64,000 nucleotides of DNA from Melioribacteraceae bacterium (GTDB taxonomy: Bacteria > Bacteroidota > Ignavibacteria > Ignavibacteriales > Melioribacteraceae), in assembly GCA_019638015.1 (NCBI GenBank), contig JAHBUP010000001.1, positions 2,698,424 through 2,762,423 of the forward strand, written 5' to 3'. The notes under the pieces are model-generated. The model saw only the letters and a program-made list of their open reading frames with translations, ran no database searches and was not told the origin of the DNA. The position numbers and the translations under genes were made by a program. Positions 57,103 to 64,000 of this stretch are shown piece after piece (positions within the stretch are counted from its first letter, which is position 1; each line of letters begins with the position of its first letter).

Positions 57103-57116
57103 ATAGTAAGTACTTA

Positions 57117-57147
57117 TACCCCGCGTTTTTGCGCGGGGTAATTTTTG
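57117..57147 (+). terminator. Strong terminator after ppdK
   Basis: TACCCCGCG (57117-57125), loop TTTTTG, CGCGGGGTA (57132-57140), then ATTTTTG. Perfect 9-base stem. Confidence 0.9.
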
Positions 57148-57163
57148 CAAGTTGTTATGTACG

Positions 57164-57180
57164 AACCTCTAAAAGAGGTT
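57164..57180. promoter_or_regulatory. Inverted repeat upstream of queA
   Basis: AACCTCT-AAA-AGAGGTT, a perfect 7-base inverted repeat, lies 28 bases before the queA ATG and just before a TATAAT-like sequence. No T run follows, so it is more likely an operator or leader hairpin than a terminator. Confidence 0.3.
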
Positions 57181-57208
57181 GTGTATAATAGATCTTATAG
57201 GAGCATAA

Positions 57209-58246
57209 ATGAAATTATCTGATTTCAAATATAATTTACCAAAAACTGCAATTGCGAAATACCCGGTTACACCGAGAGATAAAGCCAAAATGATGGTGCT
57301 TAACAGAGCAAATGGCAGCATCGAACAACAAACATTCTCCGATTTAACTAATTACCTTAATAAAGGGGATGTAATCGTAGTTAATAAAACAAAAGTTATG
57401 CAAGCTAGGCTGTTCGGAAAGAAAGAAAGAACTAACGCTAAAATTGAAGTATTCGTTTTAAGAGAACTAAATAAAGAAGAAAACATTTGGGATGTTATCG
57501 TTGATCCCGCCCGTAAAGTGCGTATCGGGAATAGGATATACTTCAATGATAAACTCTGGTGCGAAGTAATTGACAACACTACTTCAAGAGGAAGAACCGT
57601 TAGATTTAACGAAGATGCAGGGGATATATTCAAAGCGATAGAAAAAATTGGAAACACTCCTCTCCCCCCTTATATTAAAAGAGAAGCAGAAACATCTGAC
57701 AAGGATAATTACCAAACAATTTTTGCTGAGAATGATGGTTCTGTTGCGGCTCCAACGGCTGGCCTTCATTTTACTCCTAATCTTGTAAAGAAAATAGATA
57801 AGCTCGGCGTTAAGATTGTTCCGGTAATTTTACATATTGGACTTGGTACATTTAGACCGGTTGAAGTTGAAGATCTTACAAAGCACAAAATGGATTCTGA
57901 ATATTTTGAAATACCCGAAGAAACAGCTAAAGTTATAAATAAAGCATTACATGAAAAGAAAAACGTATTTGTTGTAGGTACAAGTACCTGCCGTGCGCTC
58001 GAAAGTAGTGTTACCGCAGAGGGTTTCGCAAAACCAAACTTTGGATGGACTGATAAATTCATATTTCCTCCTTATGATTTTAAGATTACAAAGAAATTGA
58101 TAACGAACTTCCACGCTCCCGAATCAACATTATTAATGCTCGTTGCCGCTTTCGCCGATTATGATTTTATGATGAAAGCATATAAAAAGGCAATGAAAGA
58201 GGGAATCCGATTCTTGAGTTATGGCGACGCAATGCTGATTATTTAA
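57209..58246 (+). CDS. queA: tRNA preQ1(34) S-adenosylmethionine ribosyltransferase-isomerase
   Basis: 345 residues, standard QueA length. Transfers and isomerises the ribosyl part of SAM onto preQ1 in tRNA to make epoxyqueuosine. Seen: the opening DFKYNLPKTAIAKYP, VVNKTKVMQARLFG, TPLPPYIKRE, AAPTAGLHFT, LHIGLGTFRPV and NFHAPESTLLMLV. Other queuosine genes are not in the window. An AGGAG site is located properly before the ATG. Confidence 0.96.
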   Translation: MKLSDFKYNLPKTAIAKYPVTPRDKAKMMVLNRANGSIEQQTFSDLTNYLNKGDVIVVNKTKVMQARLFGKKERTNAKIEVFVLRELNKEENIWDVIVDPARKVRIGNRIYFNDKLWCEVIDNTTSRGRTVRFNEDAGDIFKAIEKIGNTPLPPYIKREAETSDKDNYQTIFAENDGSVAAPTAGLHFTPNLVKKIDKLGVKIVPVILHIGLGTFRPVEVEDLTKHKMDSEYFEIPEETAKVINKALHEKKNVFVVGTSTCRALESSVTAEGFAKPNFGWTDKFIFPPYDFKITKKLITNFHAPESTLLMLVAAFADYDFMMKAYKKAMKEGIRFLSYGDAMLII

Positions 58247-58255
58247 TATTTAACC

Positions 58256-58283
58256 CAAACAGGGTTTTCACTCTGTTTGGGAT
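58256..58283 (+). terminator. Hairpin after queA, weak terminator
   Basis: CCCAAACAG (58256-58264) pairs perfectly with CTGTTTGGG (58275-58283) over a 10-base loop. The following ATCTTAAATTTG is a poor T tract and ispD starts at 58296, so it may only partly stop transcription or may protect an RNA end. Confidence 0.45.
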
Positions 58284-58295
58284 CTTAAATTTGTT

Positions 58296-58988
58296 ATGAA
58301 AAAAAAAGTTATCATTCCATCTGGTGGTTCCGGTTTAAGAACCGGATTGATGCAGCCAAAACAGTATCTTTCCTTCAATGGTAAGGAGCTCATCGCATAT
58401 ACAATCTCCACGTTTCAAAACTCAGATTTCATTGATGAAATAATAATCCCGGTTCAAAAAGAATTCATTCCGCTGATAAATGAAATAAAAGAAAAATTTG
58501 GTTTTACGAAAATCAGTTGTATTACTGAAGCAGGCTCAGAACGTCAATACACAGTCAAGAATGGCTTGTTTGCCACCGACTGCGCAGATGGTGATATAAT
58601 TCTCGTACATGACGCTGTGAGGCCTCTAATAGACAAACAGACAATTGAACAATCAATTCTCGCCACAATTGATTTTGGTGCGGCTGTAGTAGCAATTAAA
58701 GCTAAGGACACTCTGATCCAAGGAGTAGGTTCGGTACAGAATTATGTTGATAGAAAAAATATATATTACGCTCAAACTCCACAGGTATTCAGGTTTAATA
58801 TTTTAAAGGAATCGATGTTAAAAGCAGATAAAGATAATTTTTTAGGAACGGATGAATCAATGCTTGTTCAGAGATGCGGTTATGAAGTTAAAATTATTGA
58901 AGGTTCTTCTTTAAACTTCAAAGTAACAAGTCAAGATGATATTAAACTTTTTAAATTAATTTCCGAAAATATTATTGGATTAAGTTAG
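58296..58988 (+). CDS. ispD: 2-C-methyl-D-erythritol 4-phosphate cytidylyltransferase
   Basis: 230 residues. Makes CDP-ME in the MEP isoprenoid pathway. The nucleotide-binding loop is SGGSGLRTG (9-17) with Lys22 in PKQYL; VHDAVRPLI and AQTPQVF follow as in the family. The loop is slightly off the usual GxGxRMG (TG after R), so a related nucleotidyltransferase is a lesser alternative. No ispF is adjacent. No clear Shine-Dalgarno site precedes the ATG. Confidence 0.85.
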   Translation: MKKKVIIPSGGSGLRTGLMQPKQYLSFNGKELIAYTISTFQNSDFIDEIIIPVQKEFIPLINEIKEKFGFTKISCITEAGSERQYTVKNGLFATDCADGDIILVHDAVRPLIDKQTIEQSILATIDFGAAVVAIKAKDTLIQGVGSVQNYVDRKNIYYAQTPQVFRFNILKESMLKADKDNFLGTDESMLVQRCGYEVKIIEGSSLNFKVTSQDDIKLFKLISENIIGLS

Positions 58989-59020
58989 TTTGGAAATAAA
59001 TCACATTTTATCTAAATTCG
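58989..59020 (+). promoter_or_regulatory. Probable promoter for plsY-gpsA (TTTG-N20-TAAATTCG)
   Basis: TTTG at 58989-58992 and TAAATTCG at 59013-59020, 20 bases apart, with one mismatch to TAnnTTTG. It lies 23 bases before the plsY ATG. Confidence 0.45.
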
Positions 59021-59042
59021 TTTAGTAATTGAGGTTAGATTA

Positions 59043-59711
59043 ATGCTAAATCTTTTATTCGTTGTGCTCGTTTCATATTTAGTAGGGTCCATTCCCACAA
59101 GTATAATTTTAAGTAAACTATTACGTGGAATAGATATTCGAAATTATGGCAGCGGTAATGCTGGCGGCTCTAATGTTTTTCGTGTACTTGGATGGAAATG
59201 GGGAGTTCTAACAATAATTCTTGATGCTCTAAAAGGTGCTGTAGCTGTAATTGTTGTGGCTCGCTTTTACTTAGATAGTTTCCCGTTCAGTAACATTACA
59301 CCATTCGACGATTTTACTCTTGTTCAAATTATTTGCGGATTAGCCGCTGTACTTGGTCATATATGGACAGTTTTTGCGGGATTCAAAGGTGGCAAAGGGA
59401 TAGCTACGGCTCTCGGCTTTTTAATTACTATTATTACTGTGGATATGCTATTTGCATTAGCAGTATTCACATTAACCGTTACATACTCAAAATATATTTC
59501 GCTTGGTTCAGTATTAGCAGCAATCTCGGTTCCCCTTATTTTAATTATTCGTGAAAATATTTTTCATGTCAACATTCAAGGATATCATACGATACTGCCA
59601 TTCGCAATTATTTTATCTTTTCTGGTAATCTATACTCATCGGAAAAATATTACACGAATATTTGATGGCAGCGAGAACAAACTATCTTTTTCAAAAAAGA
59701 AAACTGCGTAA
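59043..59711 (+). CDS. plsY: Glycerol-3-phosphate acyltransferase PlsY
   Basis: 222 residues with five or six membrane helices. Acylates glycerol-3-phosphate from acyl-phosphate in the first committed step of phospholipid synthesis. Motifs SYLVGSIPTSIILSK, GSGNAGGSNVFRVLG, LGHIWTVFAGFKGGKGIATALG (shown as GHIWTVFAGFKGGKG) are typical. Immediately followed (no gap) by gpsA, which makes its substrate, a sensible pairing. Confidence 0.95.
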   Translation: MLNLLFVVLVSYLVGSIPTSIILSKLLRGIDIRNYGSGNAGGSNVFRVLGWKWGVLTIILDALKGAVAVIVVARFYLDSFPFSNITPFDDFTLVQIICGLAAVLGHIWTVFAGFKGGKGIATALGFLITIITVDMLFALAVFTLTVTYSKYISLGSVLAAISVPLILIIRENIFHVNIQGYHTILPFAIILSFLVIYTHRKNITRIFDGSENKLSFSKKKTA

Positions 59712-60725
59712 ATGAGAATTTCAGTTCTTGGAGCCGGCGGTTGGGGTACAACGCTTGCCATTCTTCTTCATTTAAATGGCCATCAGGTTACTCTCTGGGA
59801 GTATAAAAAGTCCTACGCAAAATCACTTAGCAAATCGAGAGAAAATAAGACTCTTTTAAAGGGGATTAAGATTCCGGAAGAAGTAATAATCACCTCTTCA
59901 CTCAAAGAAAGCTGTACTAACCAGCATATGATCGTTATCGCAGTTCCCACCCAATTTGTCCGAAGTGTGCTTAAAGAGGTAAAAAAATTTTCATTTACTG
60001 ATACAACCTTTGTAAGCGTTTCAAAAGGAATCGAGAAAGACTCATTACTTACTGTCTCGGGAATTATTAGAGATGAAATACCAAGAATTTCTGATGAACA
60101 AATCGGGGTTCTTTCTGGACCAAGTCATGCTGAGGAAGTAGCAAGAAAAATTCCCACCGCGGTTGTTGCAGCGTCATTAAATCTAAATACTGCTGTTCAA
60201 ATTCAATCGGCATTTATTACATCATATTTCAGAGTTTATTCTTCTACCGATATTTTGGGAGTTGAATATGGTGGCGCTTTAAAAAATGTTATTGCTATAG
60301 GTGCCGGAATAATTGACGGAGCAAAATTTGGAGATAATACCAAAGCGGCAATTATGACTAGAGGTATTGCTGAAATTTCAAGATTGGGAATTTTTTTAGG
60401 GGCTAAGGCAGAAACATTTTCTGGACTTTCTGGTATGGGAGATTTAATAGTTACATGTATGAGCAAACATAGTAGAAATAGATTTGTTGGTGAACAAATA
60501 GGAAGCGGATTAAAATTAAAAGATGTTTTAAAAAAAATGGAGATGGTTGCCGAGGGGGTTGAAACATCAAAATCAGTTTATCAATTATCCATTAAAAAGA
60601 AAATAGAAACACCGATTTGCACTGCAGTATATCAAATTCTATTTGAAGATAAAGATCCAGTAAAAGCTACTTATGAACTGATGACTCGCGACATGAAATC
60701 GGAAACACACAAACTTACTCTCTAA
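59712..60725 (+). CDS. gpsA: Glycerol-3-phosphate dehydrogenase [NAD(P)+]
   Basis: 337 residues. Reduces DHAP to glycerol-3-phosphate. Rossmann motif GAGGWGTT (7-14), GPSHAEEVA, the catalytic Lys in EYGGALKNVIAIGAG, and SGMGDLIVTCMSKHSRNR all fit. Substrate for PlsY next door and for phospholipid synthesis. The start base follows directly on the plsY stop. Confidence 0.97.
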   Translation: MRISVLGAGGWGTTLAILLHLNGHQVTLWEYKKSYAKSLSKSRENKTLLKGIKIPEEVIITSSLKESCTNQHMIVIAVPTQFVRSVLKEVKKFSFTDTTFVSVSKGIEKDSLLTVSGIIRDEIPRISDEQIGVLSGPSHAEEVARKIPTAVVAASLNLNTAVQIQSAFITSYFRVYSSTDILGVEYGGALKNVIAIGAGIIDGAKFGDNTKAAIMTRGIAEISRLGIFLGAKAETFSGLSGMGDLIVTCMSKHSRNRFVGEQIGSGLKLKDVLKKMEMVAEGVETSKSVYQLSIKKKIETPICTAVYQILFEDKDPVKATYELMTRDMKSETHKLTL

Positions 60726-60821
60726 CTTCCCTTCAATTCCCATATCATTACACATTACCTCGTACCAATTCCATGCTTCTTTATTTTTGATTATATTTAA
60801 AGTAATAATGATGATAAAAAG

Positions 60822-62993
60822 ATGAATGCCTCATTAGCAACACCTGTACAATATTTAAAATCTGTTGGGCCTAAGCGGGCCGAAGCATTTTCTTCTATTG
60901 GAATTAATACAATTTACGATCTACTCTTTTATTTCCCATCAAAGTATCTCGATAGATCTACAATTACCAATACAAATCAAATTTTACAACTTATCAGATC
61001 CGGTTATGAGGATGAAGTTACAATTGTAGGTCAAGTTGTAATCAAAGAGATTATTCATTATGGAAAAAAAAGCATTGTTAAAGTAAAGATGCGCGATGAG
61101 TTCGGCGATTTTGAGTGTGTTTGGTTTCATGGTACAAAATATTTCAAAGATATATTTAATGAAGACAGCTATTATGCCTTATCGGCTAAGCCAGTATTAA
61201 CTAAATTTGGACATCTTCAATTTGTGCACCCCGATTTTGATAAATTGGCCGAGAAGGAATCGAAAGATTTTCTTAATACCGGAAAAATAATTCCCTTCTA
61301 TCGCACACCAAAAGAACTTAAATCAGTTAACCTGGGAGATTATGGATTGCGCCGGATAATAAATTCGGCTTTGGAATCCTATTCGGCTGATATTGAAGAA
61401 ACCTTGCCTGAATATCTCATAACAAAGAATAGTTTACTTTCTTTGGCAGAGACAATACATAAAAAGCATCTCCCAAATTCATTTGCGGATATAGAACTGG
61501 CGAACAACCGACTCAAGTTTGAAGAGATTTTTTATTTTGAATGTATGCTCGCTCTTCGTAAATCAAAAAATATTAGTAGCAGTAAATTGATTAAAAATAC
61601 AAATAATTTGCTAAGACCGTTTTTAAAGCAACTGCCATTTGAATTGACAGAATCTCAGATAAATGTTCTAAAAGAAATTAAAGCTGATCTGATGAGTGGG
61701 AAATCGATGAATAGGCTGTTGCAAGGTGATGTTGGCAGCGGTAAAACCATTGTCGCATTAATAAGTATGTTGCTGGCTATTGAAAGTAAATATCAGACTG
61801 CACTATTAGTACCAACAGAAATTTTAGCTGTTCAACATTTCGATCGAATCAAAGAACTAACCTTAAATTTTGGAATAAAATGTGTACTATTAATTGGTGG
61901 TCAAAAAACATCGATAAGAAAAGAAGTTTTATCGGATATTCAAGATGGAACCGCCCATATAATTGTGGGCACGCATGCCATAATTGAAGAAAACGTTGAG
62001 TTCTCTAATTTAGGTTTAGTTGTAATAGATGAGCAGCACAGGTTTGGAGTTCTTCAGAGATCTGCTCTAATTCAAAAGGACCACAACCCACATGTTTTAT
62101 TAATGACGGCTACACCTATTCCAAGAACCATCACAATGACTTTATATGGAGACCTTGATATTTCTGTAATAAAGGAACCTCCAAAGAATCGTAAGCCAAT
62201 TAAAACAGTTCTAAGAGGAGAAAGTAAACTTAAAGACGTTTATAAATTTATTTCCGATAAGGCTGAAGCTGGGATTCAAACATTTATGGTATATCCTTTA
62301 GTCGAAGAATCAGAAAAACTGGAATTGAAATCAGTTCTTACACATTATGAAGAATTAAAAAGTAATTATCTCACGCATTTGAAGGTCGGCTTAATCCATG
62401 GAAGGATGAATTGGCTTGAGAAAGAAAATGTGATGAAAGATTTTGCGGCTAATAATTATCATGTGTTGTTGTCAACTACAGTTATTGAGGTGGGAATAGA
62501 CATTCCGAATGCAAATATTATAGTAATTAATGACGCACATCGATTCGGTTTGTCGCAATTGCACCAATTGAGGGGCAGAGTTGGGCGAAGTGGAGCTCAA
62601 AGTTATTGTGTTTTAATAACAAGTGATGAGCTTTCTGCAAAAATTAATAGATACGATTTTAATTTTGATTTTCTATCGCGAGACGCTATTGAGAAAAGAA
62701 AGTCACAGATACGATTAAACGCAATGATCAAGTATTCGAGCGGGTTTGAATTATCTGAAATAGATTTTAAACTCCGGGGACCGGGAAATATTTTTGGTAC
62801 AGAGCAAAGTGGCTTACCAATTTTTAAATATGTGAACTTACTAGAAGACATTTCTCTGATTGAAATTGCGAAGCATGAAGCATTCGAAATCATTTCTAAC
62901 GACAATAAACTTACCAACGAGAGCAATTCTCTGATCAAAAATATTCTGAAGAAGCATTATCATAAAAATATTTGGATGTCGCACATCGCATAA
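60822..62993 (+). CDS. recG: ATP-dependent DNA helicase RecG
   Basis: 723 residues. The N-terminal wedge/OB domain (about 1-190; SVGPKRAEAF, VKMRDEFGDFECVWF) is followed by two helicase domains: Walker A GDVGSGKT (about 302-309), DEQH box in VIDEQHRFGVLQ, TATPIPRT, and motif V/VI INDAHRFGLSQLHQLRGRVGR (shown as RFGLSQLHQLRGRVGR). RecG regresses stalled replication forks and branch-migrates junctions. Gap of 96 bases before it holds TATTTTTG and TATATTTA but no TTG at the right spacing. Confidence 0.96.
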   Translation: MNASLATPVQYLKSVGPKRAEAFSSIGINTIYDLLFYFPSKYLDRSTITNTNQILQLIRSGYEDEVTIVGQVVIKEIIHYGKKSIVKVKMRDEFGDFECVWFHGTKYFKDIFNEDSYYALSAKPVLTKFGHLQFVHPDFDKLAEKESKDFLNTGKIIPFYRTPKELKSVNLGDYGLRRIINSALESYSADIEETLPEYLITKNSLLSLAETIHKKHLPNSFADIELANNRLKFEEIFYFECMLALRKSKNISSSKLIKNTNNLLRPFLKQLPFELTESQINVLKEIKADLMSGKSMNRLLQGDVGSGKTIVALISMLLAIESKYQTALLVPTEILAVQHFDRIKELTLNFGIKCVLLIGGQKTSIRKEVLSDIQDGTAHIIVGTHAIIEENVEFSNLGLVVIDEQHRFGVLQRSALIQKDHNPHVLLMTATPIPRTITMTLYGDLDISVIKEPPKNRKPIKTVLRGESKLKDVYKFISDKAEAGIQTFMVYPLVEESEKLELKSVLTHYEELKSNYLTHLKVGLIHGRMNWLEKENVMKDFAANNYHVLLSTTVIEVGIDIPNANIIVINDAHRFGLSQLHQLRGRVGRSGAQSYCVLITSDELSAKINRYDFNFDFLSRDAIEKRKSQIRLNAMIKYSSGFELSEIDFKLRGPGNIFGTEQSGLPIFKYVNLLEDISLIEIAKHEAFEIISNDNKLTNESNSLIKNILKKHYHKNIWMSHIA

Positions 62994-63020
62994 TTATTTT
63001 TTTTCTTTTGATCAAACTCA

Positions 63021-63050
63021 TTGCAATTTTTTTTTTATTAATTATATTTC
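63021..63050 (+). promoter_or_regulatory. Probable promoter for the Ddl-like gene (TTG-N19-TATATTTC)
   Basis: TTG at 63021-63023 and TATATTTC at 63043-63050, 19 bases apart; one mismatch to the -7 pattern. Confidence 0.4.
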
Positions 63051-63086
63051 GAGAGAATTTTTTAAGGAATTGTTATTAGCTCTCTC

Positions 63087-64000
63087 TTGTTAAATAAAAA
63101 ATTAAGAGTAGCACTCACATACAACATAAAACCGGAAGATTTTTCTTCTGCACACCAACAACTTTCTCATTCCGACAGTAAAACAAATGATGCAAATGAT
63201 ATTTATGCCGAATGGGATTCTGCAGAAACAATTAATGCTCTCAAAAATGCTCTAGCAAAATATCACGATGTGTTATTAATTGAAGCGGATGAAAATGCGT
63301 TTATTAAATTAAAAGAATTAAGACCAGAAATTGTGTTTAATGTTGCCGAAGGAGCGTATGGCATTAGCCGCGAGGCTCAAATTCCAGCCATGCTTGATAT
63401 GCTTCAGATTCCTTATACTGGATCAGATCCATTAACATTAACTACTTGTCTCGATAAGGCGCGTACAAAAGAAATTCTAGCATATCATAACATTCCCACA
63501 TCCAAATTTATTTTAGTGAATTCTCTTTCAGAAGTTGATAATGTTAGTATTTCATTTCCATTAATGGTAAAACCGGTTGGAGAGGGATCGAGCAAGGGGA
63601 TTTTTAATTCTTCATTAGTATACAATACTGGTGAGCTAAAAAAATTAGCATCCGAAATGTTTAGCAGGTACAACCAGCCTATTATTATTGAAGAATTTTT
63701 GCCCGGAAGAGAGTTTACCGTGGCACTTTTAGGTAATGGTGATTCTGTTGAAGTATTGCCGATCGTAGAAATTAATTTAGACCAACTTCCTTCCTCACTT
63801 CAGCCAATTTATTCGTACGAAGCGAAGTGGATTGCCGACACCCGGGAAAATCCGTTGAATATTTTTACTTGTCCAGCCAAGATTGACAAAGCTCTAGAAA
63901 AGCAAATCAAAGAAACTGCAATAAATACTTTTAAGATTATGAGATGCAGAGACTGGTGCCGAATTGATATGAGACTTGATGCCAATGGAATTCCGAATAT
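63087..64000 (+). CDS. D-alanine-D-alanine ligase-like ATP-grasp protein, 3' end outside window
   Basis: 304 residues are visible and the frame continues past the edge. The N-terminal part RVALTYNIKPE and FNVAEGAYGISREAQIP, then PYTGSDPLTL and LDKARTKEIL, match Ddl-like ATP-grasp proteins. The ATP-grasp core shows FPLMVKPVGEGSSKGI and IIEEFLPGREFTVALLG. The sequence in the EGxxG...REAQ region is that of a Ddl-like paralogue family rather than housekeeping Ddl (which has HGxxGEDG), so the substrate may be another dipeptide or a peptide conjugate. Start is uncertain: TTG 63087 lies 17 bases after AAGGAA; ATT 63075 is nearer, but an unusual codon. Confidence 0.75.
   Translation, partial: MLNKKLRVALTYNIKPEDFSSAHQQLSHSDSKTNDANDIYAEWDSAETINALKNALAKYHDVLLIEADENAFIKLKELRPEIVFNVAEGAYGISREAQIPAMLDMLQIPYTGSDPLTLTTCLDKARTKEILAYHNIPTSKFILVNSLSEVDNVSISFPLMVKPVGEGSSKGIFNSSLVYNTGELKKLASEMFSRYNQPIIIEEFLPGREFTVALLGNGDSVEVLPIVEINLDQLPSSLQPIYSYEAKWIADTRENPLNIFTCPAKIDKALEKQIKETAINTFKIMRCRDWCRIDMRLDANGIPN

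Noticed and set aside
60782..60799. TATTTTTG and TATATTTA before recG as promoter elements
   Set aside because: Neither has a TTG at 19-21 bases upstream.

Overview
The window reads as a chromosomal stretch of an AT-rich, diderm (LPS-making) bacterium of the Bacteroidota/Chlorobiota/Ignavibacteriota assemblage, most likely an Ignavibacteria-type organism. Grounds: lipid A genes (lpxA, lpxB, lpxK) and heptose genes; a TamB-like protein and a BamA-type barrel; a histidine kinase with the AHQLGTP H-box common in that assemblage; a K+-dependent membrane pyrophosphatase; and promoters matching the Bacteroidota TTG-N19-21-TAnnTTTG pattern before several genes. The lineage is inferred from gene style, not from a marker tree. 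No insertion sequence, phage, CRISPR array, tRNA or rRNA is visible.

Layout. 1-13.5 kb (+): the end of lpxA, a lipoate/octanoate transferase, then a tight run of propeller protein, rfaE1, rfaE2, tamB-like, rnr and a large metalloprotease/propeller/barrel protein. 13.5-24 kb: fmdB-type zinc ribbon (-), a lipoprotein, prs-rplY-pth-hppA, rpsF-ssb-rpsR-rplI, and secD-secF, with terminators after rplI and secF. 23.9-30.3 kb (-): a six-gene signalling operon (ECF sigma factor, unknown single-pass membrane protein, membrane PP2C phosphatase, STAS antagonist, RsbW-like kinase, GAF-PP2C phosphatase), with a second STAS gene divergent. 30.9-37.5 kb (+): purA-histidine kinase, a possible small RNA locus, a flavodoxin/ferredoxin-type reductase, dCMP deaminase and ppk. 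37.5-41.6 kb (-): iron operon with a membrane-anchored DtxR-FeoA fusion, a FeoB split into G and membrane proteins, and an outer-membrane protein. 41.7-43.9 kb (+): mrp-nfu-tpiA. 44-57.1 kb (+): a GH2-like membrane protein, smc, HAD phosphatase, methyltransferase, lpxB, DUF374 acyltransferase, lpxK and ppdK. 57.2-64 kb (+): queA, ispD, plsY, gpsA, recG and the start of a Ddl-like ATP-grasp gene.

Most genes are housekeeping: envelope building (lipid A, heptose, outer-membrane assembly, Sec translocon, phospholipid precursors), translation, pyrophosphate and polyphosphate handling, and chromosome maintenance. The unusual material is in five places: the GH2-like/multi-pass fusion at 43,998-46,586 with a C9 tract inside its promoter spacer; the sigma/partner-switch operon; the membrane-bound metal regulator with split FeoB; the gluzincin-propeller-barrel protein; and a two-hairpin element at 33,616-33,684 whose first loop is complementary to a Shine-Dalgarno sequence.
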